Positions 1 through 6,668 of a stretch of 11,897 nucleotides of DNA are shown piece by piece; the stretch's first letter is position 1, and each line of letters begins with the position of its first letter. The notes beneath the pieces are model-generated. The model had not been told where the DNA came from and ran no database searches. It saw only the letters and a program-made list of their open reading frames with translations. The translations under genes and the position numbers were made by a program. Source of the DNA: Desulfobacteraceae bacterium (GTDB taxonomy: Bacteria; Desulfobacterota; Desulfobacteria; Desulfobacterales; Desulfobacteraceae); the NCBI GenBank assembly GCA_022712835.1, contig JAFLJU010000547.1:1-11897 (forward strand), read 5' to 3'.

Positions 1-1
1 C

Positions 2-538
2 ATCTGCCGCAGCTACGTGGATCAGGCCGTTAGAAAAGGAGCAAAAAACTTTGTATTAAATGCATTCTGGCAGATCGGCCTGTTTAAAGATCCGGCAAAA
101 CTCAATATCTGGGCCGGCCCCTTTTGCAACATCACCAACTCGATGACAGTCAATCTGATGAAAACCCATGGATTCTCCGGCGCCATTGTCAGTCCGGAAC
201 TTGACAAAGAGACGTTTCTTTCCCTTCCAGGCACCGCAAGTTTGCCCCTGGGAGTCGTTACCCATGCCAATTGGCCCCTTGCCGTATCCCGGATTATCTC
301 CCCTGACCTGACACCCGGTCAGATGTTTCAAAGCCCAAAGGGAGAGGGCGCCTGGATCAGTAAATCAAACAATCTCTATTATACATTTCCCAACTGGCCC
401 CTGGACCTGACAGCCCAGAAAGAAGAGTTGCAACGGGCAGGATATAGTGTTTTTGTCTCCCTCCAGGAAAATATCCCCAGGGGCGTTAGAATGAAACAAC
501 GCCCCGGACTGTGGAATTGGAATTTAAACCTGCTATAG
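2..538 (+). CDS. U32-family peptidase, C-terminal part (partial)
   Basis: This is the 3' end of a gene whose start lies before the window: the frame is already open at base 2 (reading I-C-R-S-Y-V) and runs about 178 codons to a TAG stop at 536-538. The sequence resembles the C-terminal half of peptidase U32 (collagenase-like) proteins. Supporting segments are a strand reading IWAGPFCNITN, a following helix and a G-x-IVSPEL segment, then a strand and helix ending in PLAVSRI, which fits the TIM-barrel-like U32 fold. The Cys-rich segment seen in many U32 members is absent from the visible part. The protein ends in a basic and Trp-rich tail (RPGLWNW). U32 proteins include real proteases and RNA or cofactor modification factors such as the RlhA, TrhP and UbiU/V types, so the reaction cannot be named. 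It converges on the minus-strand stress-protein gene, so it is probably not co-transcribed with anything else here. Confidence 0.72.
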   Translation: MCRSYVDQAVRKGAKNFVLNAFWQIGLFKDPAKLNIWAGPFCNITNSMTVNLMKTHGFSGAIVSPELDKETFLSLPGTASLPLGVVTHANWPLAVSRIISPDLTPGQMFQSPKGEGAWISKSNNLYYTFPNWPLDLTAQKEELQRAGYSVFVSLQENIPRGVRMKQRPGLWNWNLNLL

Positions 539-582
539 ATACAGGCTATGCATAAAATAGGTTCTAAAAAGAAGCGCCCTAT

Positions 583-630
583 CCCCAACCGCCACCTTGG
601 GGTTCACCCTTTTAATTTATTGAAGGGTGA
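583..630. repeat. Two adjacent inverted repeats in a convergent gap
   Basis: Two short perfect dyads sit back to back between the convergent U32 and stress-protein genes. The first is CCCCAA, an 8-nt spacer, then TTGGGG (583-602). The second is TCACCCTT, an 11-nt spacer, then AAGGGTGA (604-630), overlapping the stress-protein stop codon at 617-619. Neither is followed by a clear U-run in either direction. They could be weak or Rho-assisted transcript ends or mRNA 3'-end stabilisers, but a classical intrinsic terminator is not shown. Confidence 0.4.
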
Positions 631-1447
631 TACTGCAATTGGGACCTGTAATTAACAGGTTATTGGTCACGGTGGACTGGATATGCTCCATTTTACTGCC
701 CAGAAGGATCTCCTTGATAATTCCGTGGCCATAGGCACCCAACACCACCAGGGAATCATGGGGAACCTCGTAGAGCATGTTATCAAACGCATGGTCCCCA
801 TAAAAATGCCATTGGGAAACATATTGATCCACCAGGGCTTCCAAATCATTTTTCCGAATCATTTCCTTGTAATATTCTTCGCCTTTCTTTTCAAGCAAGG
901 TATAGATGCTCAAGGGCAAACCCGATGACATGGCAAGCTTTAGGGCCAGGGTCAGGGCATTGGTGGCATTCTCAGATCCGCCAAAAAAAACAGAAATACT
1001 TTTCCATGGCTTAAATACAGGACTTGTGATCAGCACCGGAAAGGTGGCATGTTTAATGATCCGACGAACCTTGGGTCCAATATGACCCAGCCCGATTTTT
1101 GAAGACAAATCGCTCACCGACCGGGGACAGCACAAATAATCAAAATTGGTTGAAATATCCGGCAGGGTGGATGCGGTGTAATTCTTAGGTTCATAAAACA
1201 TGGGCTTGATACCCATGTCTTCGAATAACTCTTCTGCGTGAGCCGTGGCAGTTTCAGGTGCATTCAGATAGGAATGATCTAAGTCCACCTGAACCGCATC
1301 ATTGGAAAAATATAAAAGAAACTTATCACTTTTGGGAATATAAACCACCGGATACGCATTGATGGTTTTACAAAAATACATGGACTGAAGTAATGTTTCC
1401 CTCCCAAAGGGGGTATTTCTGAAAATGTGAAGCAATTTATAGTGCAT
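617..1447 (-). CDS. Tandem-domain universal stress protein (UspA family)
   Basis: A 276-residue cytoplasmic protein with two UspA-like halves (about 1-142 and 147-268). The C-terminal half carries an intact nucleotide-binding signature, G-2x-G-9x-G-S: G237, G240, G250 and S251. The N-terminal half ends in an equivalent strand (FPVLIT, near 136-141) but lacks a complete copy of the motif, so probably only the second half binds ATP. Usp proteins respond to growth arrest and energy or oxidative stress, and some bind and regulate transporters. The start at 1447 is supported by an AAGGAGA ribosome-binding site 6 nt upstream. The gene is the last of a three-gene minus-strand unit, 24 bp after the ClC gene. 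Usp domains are found fused or adjacent to ClC and other ion transporters in other bacteria, so a role in controlling the ClC protein is a reasonable inference but is not shown here. Confidence 0.85.
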   Translation of the reverse strand: MHYKLLHIFRNTPFGRETLLQSMYFCKTINAYPVVYIPKSDKFLLYFSNDAVQVDLDHSYLNAPETATAHAEELFEDMGIKPMFYEPKNYTASTLPDISTNFDYLCCPRSVSDLSSKIGLGHIGPKVRRIIKHATFPVLITSPVFKPWKSISVFFGGSENATNALTLALKLAMSSGLPLSIYTLLEKKGEEYYKEMIRKNDLEALVDQYVSQWHFYGDHAFDNMLYEVPHDSLVVLGAYGHGIIKEILLGSKMEHIQSTVTNNLLITGPNCSITLQ

Positions 1448-1471
1448 AATGTCTCCTTTATTTACAACAAT

Positions 1472-3196
1472 TCACTGAATATTGGTATGCATGATCAATT
1501 CCCTGCGATAGAGATCCAACACCCTGGTTTTTGCAATCATGCCCACAAATCGATCATTTTCAACCACCGGGATTCTATCCATATTATTTAACTCCATGGA
1601 ATCCAATACATCCTGAAGGTCATCTTCCAAAGAAGCTGTCAAAACGTTAGTATCCATGATCTGGTTGAGAAAAACCATATCATACATTCCCGGCTCCAGA
1701 GCATACTTCCGAATGGCGCTCAATAGGATAACCCCCTTGTATTTTTGGGTTTCATCAACCACTGGGAAAAAATTTTGTTCCGACTGTTTAATGATATCAA
1801 TAAATTCCCGAAAGACCATGTCTTCAGAAACCTTGGTATAATCGGTCTCAATGAGTTCATTCAGGCTCAGATCCGAAAGAATTCTGGCATCGGTCCCGGG
1901 CCGCATAAACTGCCCCCTCTCTATAAGATCCTTTAGATAAAAAGAGGCTGGCTCAATATAATGACTCATGGTGGAAGAGATGGAAGAAACCAGAATCAGG
2001 GGAAGAATGGTCTCATATCCACCCGTAATTTCGACAATCAGAAAAATACCGGTCAAAGGGGCCTGCATGACACCGCTGATGAGACCTGTCATCCCCAGAA
2101 GGGCATAGGCGCCTTCACTGGCACAGTTCACAGAAGGAAGCAAAAAAAGCAAGGTTTTATGAAAGGCCACCCCGGTCAGAGCGCCCAGGAGCAGACAAGG
2201 GGCAAAAATCCCACCGGATCCCCCCCATCCAAGTGTCATGGCCGTGGCAAATATTTTGGCAAATATGGCCACAAAAGTTAGAAATATCCCCATGGAAAAA
2301 GAACCTGAAATCATGGACTGGATAAAATGGTATCCTTCCCCCAGTACCAAGGGCATAAAAGATCCGATGGCCCCAACCACACATCCCCCAACAACGGCCC
2401 GCCCCCAAAAAGGAAGGGCACTTTTTTTGGCGATACCCGCAATTTTTCTCAAAGATTTGGTAAAGAGAACAGAGATCAATGCGGTCAAAACTGCGAGGCA
2501 AAGACTGGGTATAATGTCAACTGCCATCGTGTTAAATGGCTGATGATTGAACAATACCTGTTCCGGAATAATGGCCTGACTGACCTGTGCCCCGGCCACT
2601 GCTGCGATAGCAATGGGAATGATATTAACAAATTTCCACTCCCCCAGGAGCACTTCTATGGAGAAAACAAGACCTGCCATGGGTGCATTAAAAATAGCGG
2701 CAATGGCTCCGGCGGTTCCACAACCCACTAGGGTAATCCGCTGACGATCATTCAATCTAAGTAATTTGGCGATATTGGATCCAATGGAAGACCCGCTCAT
2801 GACAACAGGTGCCTCTGGCCCTGCCGATCCGCCGCTTGCAATGGTCAGAAAGCTGGATATCAATCTGGAATAACTGGATCGAAGACGAAGCAGACCGCCA
2901 TATCGCGATACGGCATAGATGACCTCGGGCACCCCGTGCCCTGCCCCTTCCCGGGATATTTTTTCAAGATAAAGAGAAGAACAAAGGGCGCCTGCTGCCG
3001 GCAATGCAAATGCCCACCAATAGTGCCTCAAGGGGTGAATCAATTCCATCACAGATTCAAGGGAGAGCCGTAACGCAACGGCTGCAAGTCCGCTACAGAT
3101 ACCAGCAATAGACCCGGCAACAATTAGAAGCAACCGATCATCCAACCGGAAAAGCTTATAATAAATTGCTTTATAAGTATTTTTAATGGTTTGCAT
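1472..3196 (-). CDS. ClC-family anion channel/transporter with two CBS domains
   Basis: A 574-residue inner-membrane ClC protein. Residues about 20-425 form the hydrophobic ClC core and about 438-566 hold two cytoplasmic CBS domains, which in the family bind adenine nucleotides and gate the channel. The ion-path motifs are recognisable: GHGVP at 86-90 (GSGIP in the E. coli exchanger), GPEAP at 126-130 with E128 at the gating-glutamate position, GGIFAP at 328-333, and Y420 near the place of the anion-binding Tyr. In the IEV segment (180-182) the residue matching the internal proton glutamate (E203 in E. coli) is V182, as in vertebrate ClC channels, so the protein may be a channel or a weakly coupled transporter. 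The central Ser of the selectivity motif is H87. It begins 5 bp after the HTH-EIIA stop codon with only a weak, A-rich ribosome-binding site, suggesting translational coupling. Substrate (Cl-, F- or another anion) is undetermined. Confidence 0.93.
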   Translation of the reverse strand: MQTIKNTYKAIYYKLFRLDDRLLLIVAGSIAGICSGLAAVALRLSLESVMELIHPLRHYWWAFALPAAGALCSSLYLEKISREGAGHGVPEVIYAVSRYGGLLRLRSSYSRLISSFLTIASGGSAGPEAPVVMSGSSIGSNIAKLLRLNDRQRITLVGCGTAGAIAAIFNAPMAGLVFSIEVLLGEWKFVNIIPIAIAAVAGAQVSQAIIPEQVLFNHQPFNTMAVDIIPSLCLAVLTALISVLFTKSLRKIAGIAKKSALPFWGRAVVGGCVVGAIGSFMPLVLGEGYHFIQSMISGSFSMGIFLTFVAIFAKIFATAMTLGWGGSGGIFAPCLLLGALTGVAFHKTLLFLLPSVNCASEGAYALLGMTGLISGVMQAPLTGIFLIVEITGGYETILPLILVSSISSTMSHYIEPASFYLKDLIERGQFMRPGTDARILSDLSLNELIETDYTKVSEDMVFREFIDIIKQSEQNFFPVVDETQKYKGVILLSAIRKYALEPGMYDMVFLNQIMDTNVLTASLEDDLQDVLDSMELNNMDRIPVVENDRFVGMIAKTRVLDLYRRELIMHTNIQ

Positions 3197-3201
3197 TCTT
3201 T

Positions 3202-3876
3202 TTAAAAGGTATTCGCTGTTTGGAGTAATTCAATTTTTTCAATCAAGGCCTTTGGCTCGGGTCGGGATTTGAGAAATTGTGTAAAGGTTTTGTCCCGCAA
3301 ACAAAAAGACAAGGCCGATAACAAGTGGAGATGAAATTTAAGATCCGGACATAGGATCAAAAACAGGGCCCCCACGGGTTGCTGGTCCATGGCTTGATAC
3401 TCCACATGATTTTCAAGAAAGCAGACGGCCACCAGGGGTTCTTTCAGATAGCCCAATGGGACCCTGGGATGGGGAATGGCAATACCGTTGCCAATCCCGG
3501 TAGAAAGTGCCTGTTCCCGTTCGATCAAGCGATCAAGAAGATCTGCTTTAAACTCATCTGGAACACTTGAAATCATTCCCAAACAAGCTTTTAAAACACT
3601 TTCCACATCATCTCCCGGGATATCAAAATACAACCCGCCGTTTTGAACAGCTTTGGATAAAGAAATCAAAGGGTCGGTTTTTTTTTCAGGTAAACTTTGT
3701 GTTTCAAGATTCAGGGAAAGGTTGTGTTTGGATGCCCATTTTTTCAAATCACTGGCACGAAAACGATAGGCCGCTCCCATTTGGGAAACCGGCAGTTTCC
3801 CCTGGCGGATCCACCGTTCAATGGTCTGTTGTTCCACTCCCAGATGTTTTGATAATTCAGAAACTGAGAGCACCAT
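3202..3876 (-). CDS. HTH (excisionase-type) / PTS EIIA-like fusion protein
   Basis: A 224-residue protein from the start chosen here. An N-terminal MerR/excisionase-type helix-turn-helix (about residues 1-50; SVSELSKHLGV, then a wing with IRQGKLP and YRFRASDLKKW) is joined by a polar linker to a type-2 PTS EIIA domain (about 68-215) of the fructose/EIIA-Ntr kind. The domain contains the phosphorylatable His in GIAIPHPR (H136 from this start). Such proteins usually act as phosphorylation-controlled regulators rather than sugar carriers; no EIIB, EIIC, HPr or EI gene is in the window. The frame is open to an upstream ATG at 3942 (246 residues), but that start has no visible ribosome-binding site and adds residues outside the HTH. 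The ATG at 3876 is preceded by AAGGGA about 11 nt away and begins right at the HTH. It is first in a minus-strand unit with the ClC and Usp genes, suggesting control of that unit. Confidence 0.85.
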   Translation of the reverse strand: MVLSVSELSKHLGVEQQTIERWIRQGKLPVSQMGAAYRFRASDLKKWASKHNLSLNLETQSLPEKKTDPLISLSKAVQNGGLYFDIPGDDVESVLKACLGMISSVPDEFKADLLDRLIEREQALSTGIGNGIAIPHPRVPLGYLKEPLVAVCFLENHVEYQAMDQQPVGALFLILCPDLKFHLHLLSALSFCLRDKTFTQFLKSRPEPKALIEKIELLQTANTF

Positions 3877-4006
3877 TTCTTTTTTAGTTCCCTTAATAAT
3901 AGCCAATTTAGAATAAACCCCTATTGTTTTGTAAAACCGCATGAATTAAGTTTTTATTTCAAACATACATTTGGTTCAATGGGGATGCGCTTCCAGAGAA
4001 AGTCCG

Positions 4007-4058
4007 GGAAAGATCAGGTCGGAAAGATCAGGTTGGGCTGGTCAGGTCGGTCTGGTTC
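4007..4058. repeat. 14-bp direct tandem repeat, 3.7 copies
   Basis: Four head-to-tail 14-bp units fill this stretch: GGAAAGATCAGGTC (4007-4020), GGAAAGATCAGGTT (4021-4034), GGGCTGGTCAGGTC (4035-4048) and a partial GGTCTGGTTC (4049-4058). Units one and two differ at one base; later units drift but keep the GGTCAGG-like core. It lies just upstream of the HTH-EIIA gene in the divergent region. It may be an iterated regulator-binding site or simple slippage. The purine-rich strand differs in composition from the surrounding AT-rich DNA. Confidence 0.6.
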
Positions 4059-4160
4059 TTTGTATCGGTCACATCGTTTGGTGAACATTGTATGAAATCA
4101 CATAAACCATTCAATTCATAAATATTTATGCCTTTTATAGACCAAACTTGCTTGAATGAC

Positions 4161-4215
4161 AACCCATAAGTTTGTAACCTTATGAAGGGTTAAAGGGCCA
4201 TCTGGTCTTTTTTTT
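4161..4215 (+). promoter_or_regulatory. Imperfect dyad followed by a short stem and T-run
   Basis: AACCC-ATAAG, an 8-nt loop, CTTAT, a 3-nt bulge (GAA), then GGGTT pair to form a 10-bp interrupted stem at 4161-4191. Immediately after it, AAAGGGCC-ATCT-GGTCTTT (4192-4210, one bulged G) can form another stem running into a T-run that reaches 4215. In plus-strand RNA this resembles a two-hairpin leader with a weak intrinsic terminator, but no transcript start upstream is established. The first dyad could instead be a protein-binding operator. Confidence 0.3.
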
Positions 4216-4275
4216 AATATTTTCGTCTCATAACGTCCTATAACGTTTCATTTTTATAATCTAAACCACTTCTCG

Positions 4276-4304
4276 TTGACAAATCAAAAATGCTCATATA
4301 TTTA
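4276..4304 (+). promoter_or_regulatory. Candidate sigma70-type promoter for the SulP gene
   Basis: A perfect TTGACA (4276-4281) is followed after 17 bp by TATTTA (4299-4304); TATATT at 4297-4302 with a 15-bp gap is an alternative reading. Transcription from here would start near 4311 and leave a leader of roughly 115 nt containing the 4346-4374 dyad. A second possible -10, TATAAT at 4380-4385, lies nearer the gene but has no matching -35. Confidence 0.45.
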
Positions 4305-4315
4305 CTTTAACCTGT

Positions 4316-4334
4316 ATTATGAGGCTCACATAAT
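4316..4334. promoter_or_regulatory. 19-bp dyad (ATTATG / CATAAT)
   Basis: ATTATG (4316-4321) and CATAAT (4329-4334) form a perfect 6-bp inverted repeat around a 7-nt spacer. It sits just downstream of the candidate promoter start and 91 bp before the SulP ATG, a position suited to an operator. The right half contains TCACA, but the left half does not match a CRP/FNR-type site, so no regulator is named. Confidence 0.35.
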
Positions 4335-4345
4335 TTTGACTTAAA

Positions 4346-4374
4346 TAGAACAAAGCCGGAGTGCTGTTGTTCTA
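4346..4374. promoter_or_regulatory. Strong inverted repeat upstream of the SulP gene
   Basis: TAGAACAA (4346-4353) and TTGTTCTA (4367-4374) are perfect 8-bp inverted arms. Inside them AGC and GCT add three more pairs around a CGGAGT loop, with one bulged G, giving an 11-bp stem. If transcription starts near 4311 this is a leader hairpin. If the TATAAT at 4380-4385 is the -10, the dyad covers the -35 region and would be an activator or repressor site. It has no U-run, so it is not an intrinsic terminator. Confidence 0.5.
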
Positions 4375-4424
4375 AAGTATATAATAAGGATGCTAAGAAA
4401 TTAATTTTAATTTGGGAGAACAAG

Positions 4425-6593
4425 ATGGTAAGTAAATTATTTCCTTTTTTGTTGTGGTTTAAGGACTATAACAAAGATAAACTAAGCGCAGATGTTATTG
4501 CCGGAATTACAGTGGCCATGGTATTGATCCCTCAATCCATGGCATATGCACAATTAGCGGGGCTCCCTCCCTATTACGGCCTCTATGCTGCATTTTTACC
4601 CCCCATGGTGGCATCCTTGTTCGGATCAAGCCGCCAGCTGGCCACGGGCCCTGTTGCAGTGGTTTCATTGATGTCGGCAGCCTCCCTGGAACCCCTGGCA
4701 ACGGCCGGTGGTCCTGAGTTTATTGCCTATTCCATCATCCTGGCCTTGACCGTGGGGTGCTTCCAGCTTTTCCTGGGTGTTTTTAAACTGGGGTTGGTGG
4801 TAAACCTTTTATCCCATCCCGTGGTCAACGGATTTACCAATGCCGCGGCCATCGTTATTGCATCCTCCCAGTTTTCAAAGCTATTCGGGGTTTATGTTGA
4901 CAAGTCGCCCCACCATTACCAGACAATCATCAATGTCTGCAAATCCGCCTTCCACTACACCCATCTTCCCACCCTGGGCTTGGGGGTCCTGGCCATTGCC
5001 ATCATGGTGATTTGTAAAAAGGTCAATCCCAAAATCCCAAATGTACTGGTGGCGGTGGCGGTCACCATATTAATTTCCAAGTTTACCGGTTTTAACAATG
5101 ACCAATTTATCCCTCTTGAAAACATCAGGGATAATAAGGTTGTACAAAGCATTCATGCATTCAACGCCGATGTCGACAAGATAAAAGAACTGGGAACACA
5201 CAGGGCAAACCTGAACAATGAATTAAAAGAGATTACAGCAGCCGCCAAGGAACATGGCATTCACATTGCTTCGGAAAAACAGCTGGATGTTGAACATGAC
5301 CTTGCCCTGACCAATGCCAAAATCGACAAGACAAAAGGGGCGGCCCATATCAAGCGGGAAAATCTGCGGCTGGTCCATTTTCTCACTGAAAAAAACACCA
5401 ATGGAACCCCCGTTTTTTATACCGAAGCCACACTTCCTGAAACCTTTGAAACAGATGGGGCAAACTGGCGGATCAAAATCTCAAATAAACCATTGAACCT
5501 GGAAAGCCTTACCATGATCGGTGCAGGGGCTGTTGTGGGGAATATTCCCAAGGGCCTAAAGGTCAGTATCCCCAAAGCCCCTGAAAACACCACCTATTTC
5601 GGGGCATTTATCCAATTGTTTCCCGTTGCCGTTATCATATCCCTTCTGGGGTTCATGGAAGCCATTGCCATTGCCAAATCCATGGCAGCTAAAACCGGAC
5701 AGAAACTTGATCCCAACCAGGAACTGATCGGCCAGGGACTTGCCAACATCGTCGGCTCCTTCGGCCAGAGTTATGCCGTATCCGGATCTTTTTCCAGATC
5801 TGCCGTCAATCTCCAGGCCAATGCCGTCACCGGGGTGTCATCGGTTGTGACCAGTATCATGGTTGCCATTACCCTGCTGTTTTTAACCCCGCTTCTTTTT
5901 CATCTGCCCCAATCGGTTCTGGCGGCGGTGATCATGATGGCGGTTATCGGACTTATTAATACCAACGGGTTTGTTCATGCCTGGAAGGCCAAACGGTCCG
6001 ATGGAATCATCTCGATTATCGCCTTTGTTTCCACCCTTTATTTTGCCCCTCATCTTGAGGAAGGCATCATGGTAGGAGTGGCCCTTACATTTGCACTTTT
6101 CATTTACAAACACCTTCGCCCCCGGGTGGCACTGCTTTCAAAAGCCAAGGATGATACCTTGAGAGACGCCGTAAGTGCTGGCCTCAAAGAATGTGACCAC
6201 ATTGCCGTGGTCCGGTTTGATGGATCCCTTATCTTTACCAATGCCACCTACCTTGAAGACAAGGTGCTGCAATATATTGCGGAAAAACCGGATCTTCTCC
6301 ATGTGCTCATTGCATCCAAGGGCATCAATGACATTGATGCCTCGGGTGAAGATGCTCTTTCCATTTTGATTGATACGGTCATAAATTCCGGCCGGAAAAT
6401 CTCCTTTTGCGGGTTGAAAGAAGAAGTCCTTGCGGTCATGGAAAGAACCCATCTCATTGACAAGCTGGGCCGTGAAAATGTGTATGTTAATACACGGGCT
6501 GCCCTGGAGTCCATCTATCAACAGATCCATTCCAAGGGCGATTGCGGTGATTGCCCGCTGAAAAACTATATGCCAGCCCAAATCAGGGGCTGA
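4425..6593 (+). CDS. SulP/SLC26-family anion transporter with STAS domain
   Basis: A 722-residue inner-membrane transporter. The N-terminal SulP signature is clear (DVIAGITVAMVLIPQSMAYA at 23-42, LPPYYGLYAAFLPP at 47-60, a GP-VAVVSL segment near 75-81). The core runs to about residue 565 and is followed by a cytoplasmic STAS domain at about 588-700, including the characteristic DIDASGEDAL loop (637-646). SulP proteins carry sulfate, bicarbonate, dicarboxylates or other anions; sulfate uptake is plausible in a sulfate reducer, but the substrate is not readable. Residues about 222-368 form an unusual hydrophilic insertion between the transmembrane segment ending near 218 and the conserved NIPKGL segment (373-378), predicted periplasmic. 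The extreme C-terminus carries a Cys-x-x-Cys pair (C707, C710). The start has a good GGGAG ribosome-binding site 6 nt upstream. The gene stands alone on the plus strand behind a large regulatory region and ends at a strong terminator. Confidence 0.93.
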   Translation: MVSKLFPFLLWFKDYNKDKLSADVIAGITVAMVLIPQSMAYAQLAGLPPYYGLYAAFLPPMVASLFGSSRQLATGPVAVVSLMSAASLEPLATAGGPEFIAYSIILALTVGCFQLFLGVFKLGLVVNLLSHPVVNGFTNAAAIVIASSQFSKLFGVYVDKSPHHYQTIINVCKSAFHYTHLPTLGLGVLAIAIMVICKKVNPKIPNVLVAVAVTILISKFTGFNNDQFIPLENIRDNKVVQSIHAFNADVDKIKELGTHRANLNNELKEITAAAKEHGIHIASEKQLDVEHDLALTNAKIDKTKGAAHIKRENLRLVHFLTEKNTNGTPVFYTEATLPETFETDGANWRIKISNKPLNLESLTMIGAGAVVGNIPKGLKVSIPKAPENTTYFGAFIQLFPVAVIISLLGFMEAIAIAKSMAAKTGQKLDPNQELIGQGLANIVGSFGQSYAVSGSFSRSAVNLQANAVTGVSSVVTSIMVAITLLFLTPLLFHLPQSVLAAVIMMAVIGLINTNGFVHAWKAKRSDGIISIIAFVSTLYFAPHLEEGIMVGVALTFALFIYKHLRPRVALLSKAKDDTLRDAVSAGLKECDHIAVVRFDGSLIFTNATYLEDKVLQYIAEKPDLLHVLIASKGINDIDASGEDALSILIDTVINSGRKISFCGLKEEVLAVMERTHLIDKLGRENVYVNTRAALESIYQQIHSKGDCGDCPLKNYMPAQIRG

Positions 6594-6621
6594 TCGGTAA
6601 ACCTTAATTTTGGTTTTCAAT

Positions 6622-6668
6622 AAAAAAAGTCATTCCGGGATATTATTATCCCGGAATGACTTTTTTTT
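6622..6668. terminator. Bidirectional intrinsic terminator
   Basis: A perfect 21-bp inverted repeat (6622-6642 and 6647-6667) around a TTAT loop. The core is GTCATTCCGGGATA, flanked by an A-run on the left and an eight-T run on the right, so it can end transcription in both directions. It serves the convergent SulP gene (stop 29 bp upstream) and the histidine-kinase gene, whose TAA stop (6667-6669) overlaps the edge of the stem. Confidence 0.93.

Larger units (their letters stand above)
3943..4424. other. Divergent AT-rich intergenic region (no gene seen)
   Basis: About 480 bp between the HTH-EIIA gene (minus) and the SulP gene (plus), longer than the other gaps in the window. No convincing coding frame or RNA gene was recognised. 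It holds the 14-bp tandem repeat (4007-4058); a 14-bp perfect palindrome CATAAATATTTATG (4117-4130); a hairpin-like dyad with AACCC and ATAAG arms (4161-4191), followed by a second small stem before a T-run (4192-4215); three CGT-containing 10-bp units (4220-4249); and promoter-like elements and dyads near the SulP start. The size and density of symmetric elements suggest regulated divergent transcription. A confident promoter for the minus-strand unit was not found. Confidence 0.6.

Noticed and set aside
1961..2731. Open frames on the plus strand across the ClC gene
   Set aside because: They are antisense to a clearly conserved membrane protein, have Lys/Gly/His/Pro-rich low-complexity translations and no recognisable domain or ribosome-binding site.
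2813..2833. Apparent loss of the ClC gating glutamate (reading GSAGP as the gating motif)
   Set aside because: The better alignment uses the overlapping GPEAP, followed by VVMSGSSIG like the E. coli TVQIGGNIG, which keeps the glutamate (E128).
4007..4058. CRISPR array
   Set aside because: Units are 14 bp and directly adjacent with no unique spacers, and no cas gene is nearby.
4316..4334. CRP/FNR-type binding site
   Set aside because: Only the right half (TCACA) fits; the left half at the required spacing reads TATTA.
4336..4385. TTGACT (4336-4341) paired with TATAAT (4380-4385) as a promoter
   Set aside because: The spacing is 38 bp, far from the 16-18 bp needed, so the two boxes cannot act as one sigma70 promoter.
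6138..6620. A 160-codon minus-strand frame under the SulP STAS region
   Set aside because: It is antisense to a conserved domain, resembles no known protein and would run through the SulP 3' end.
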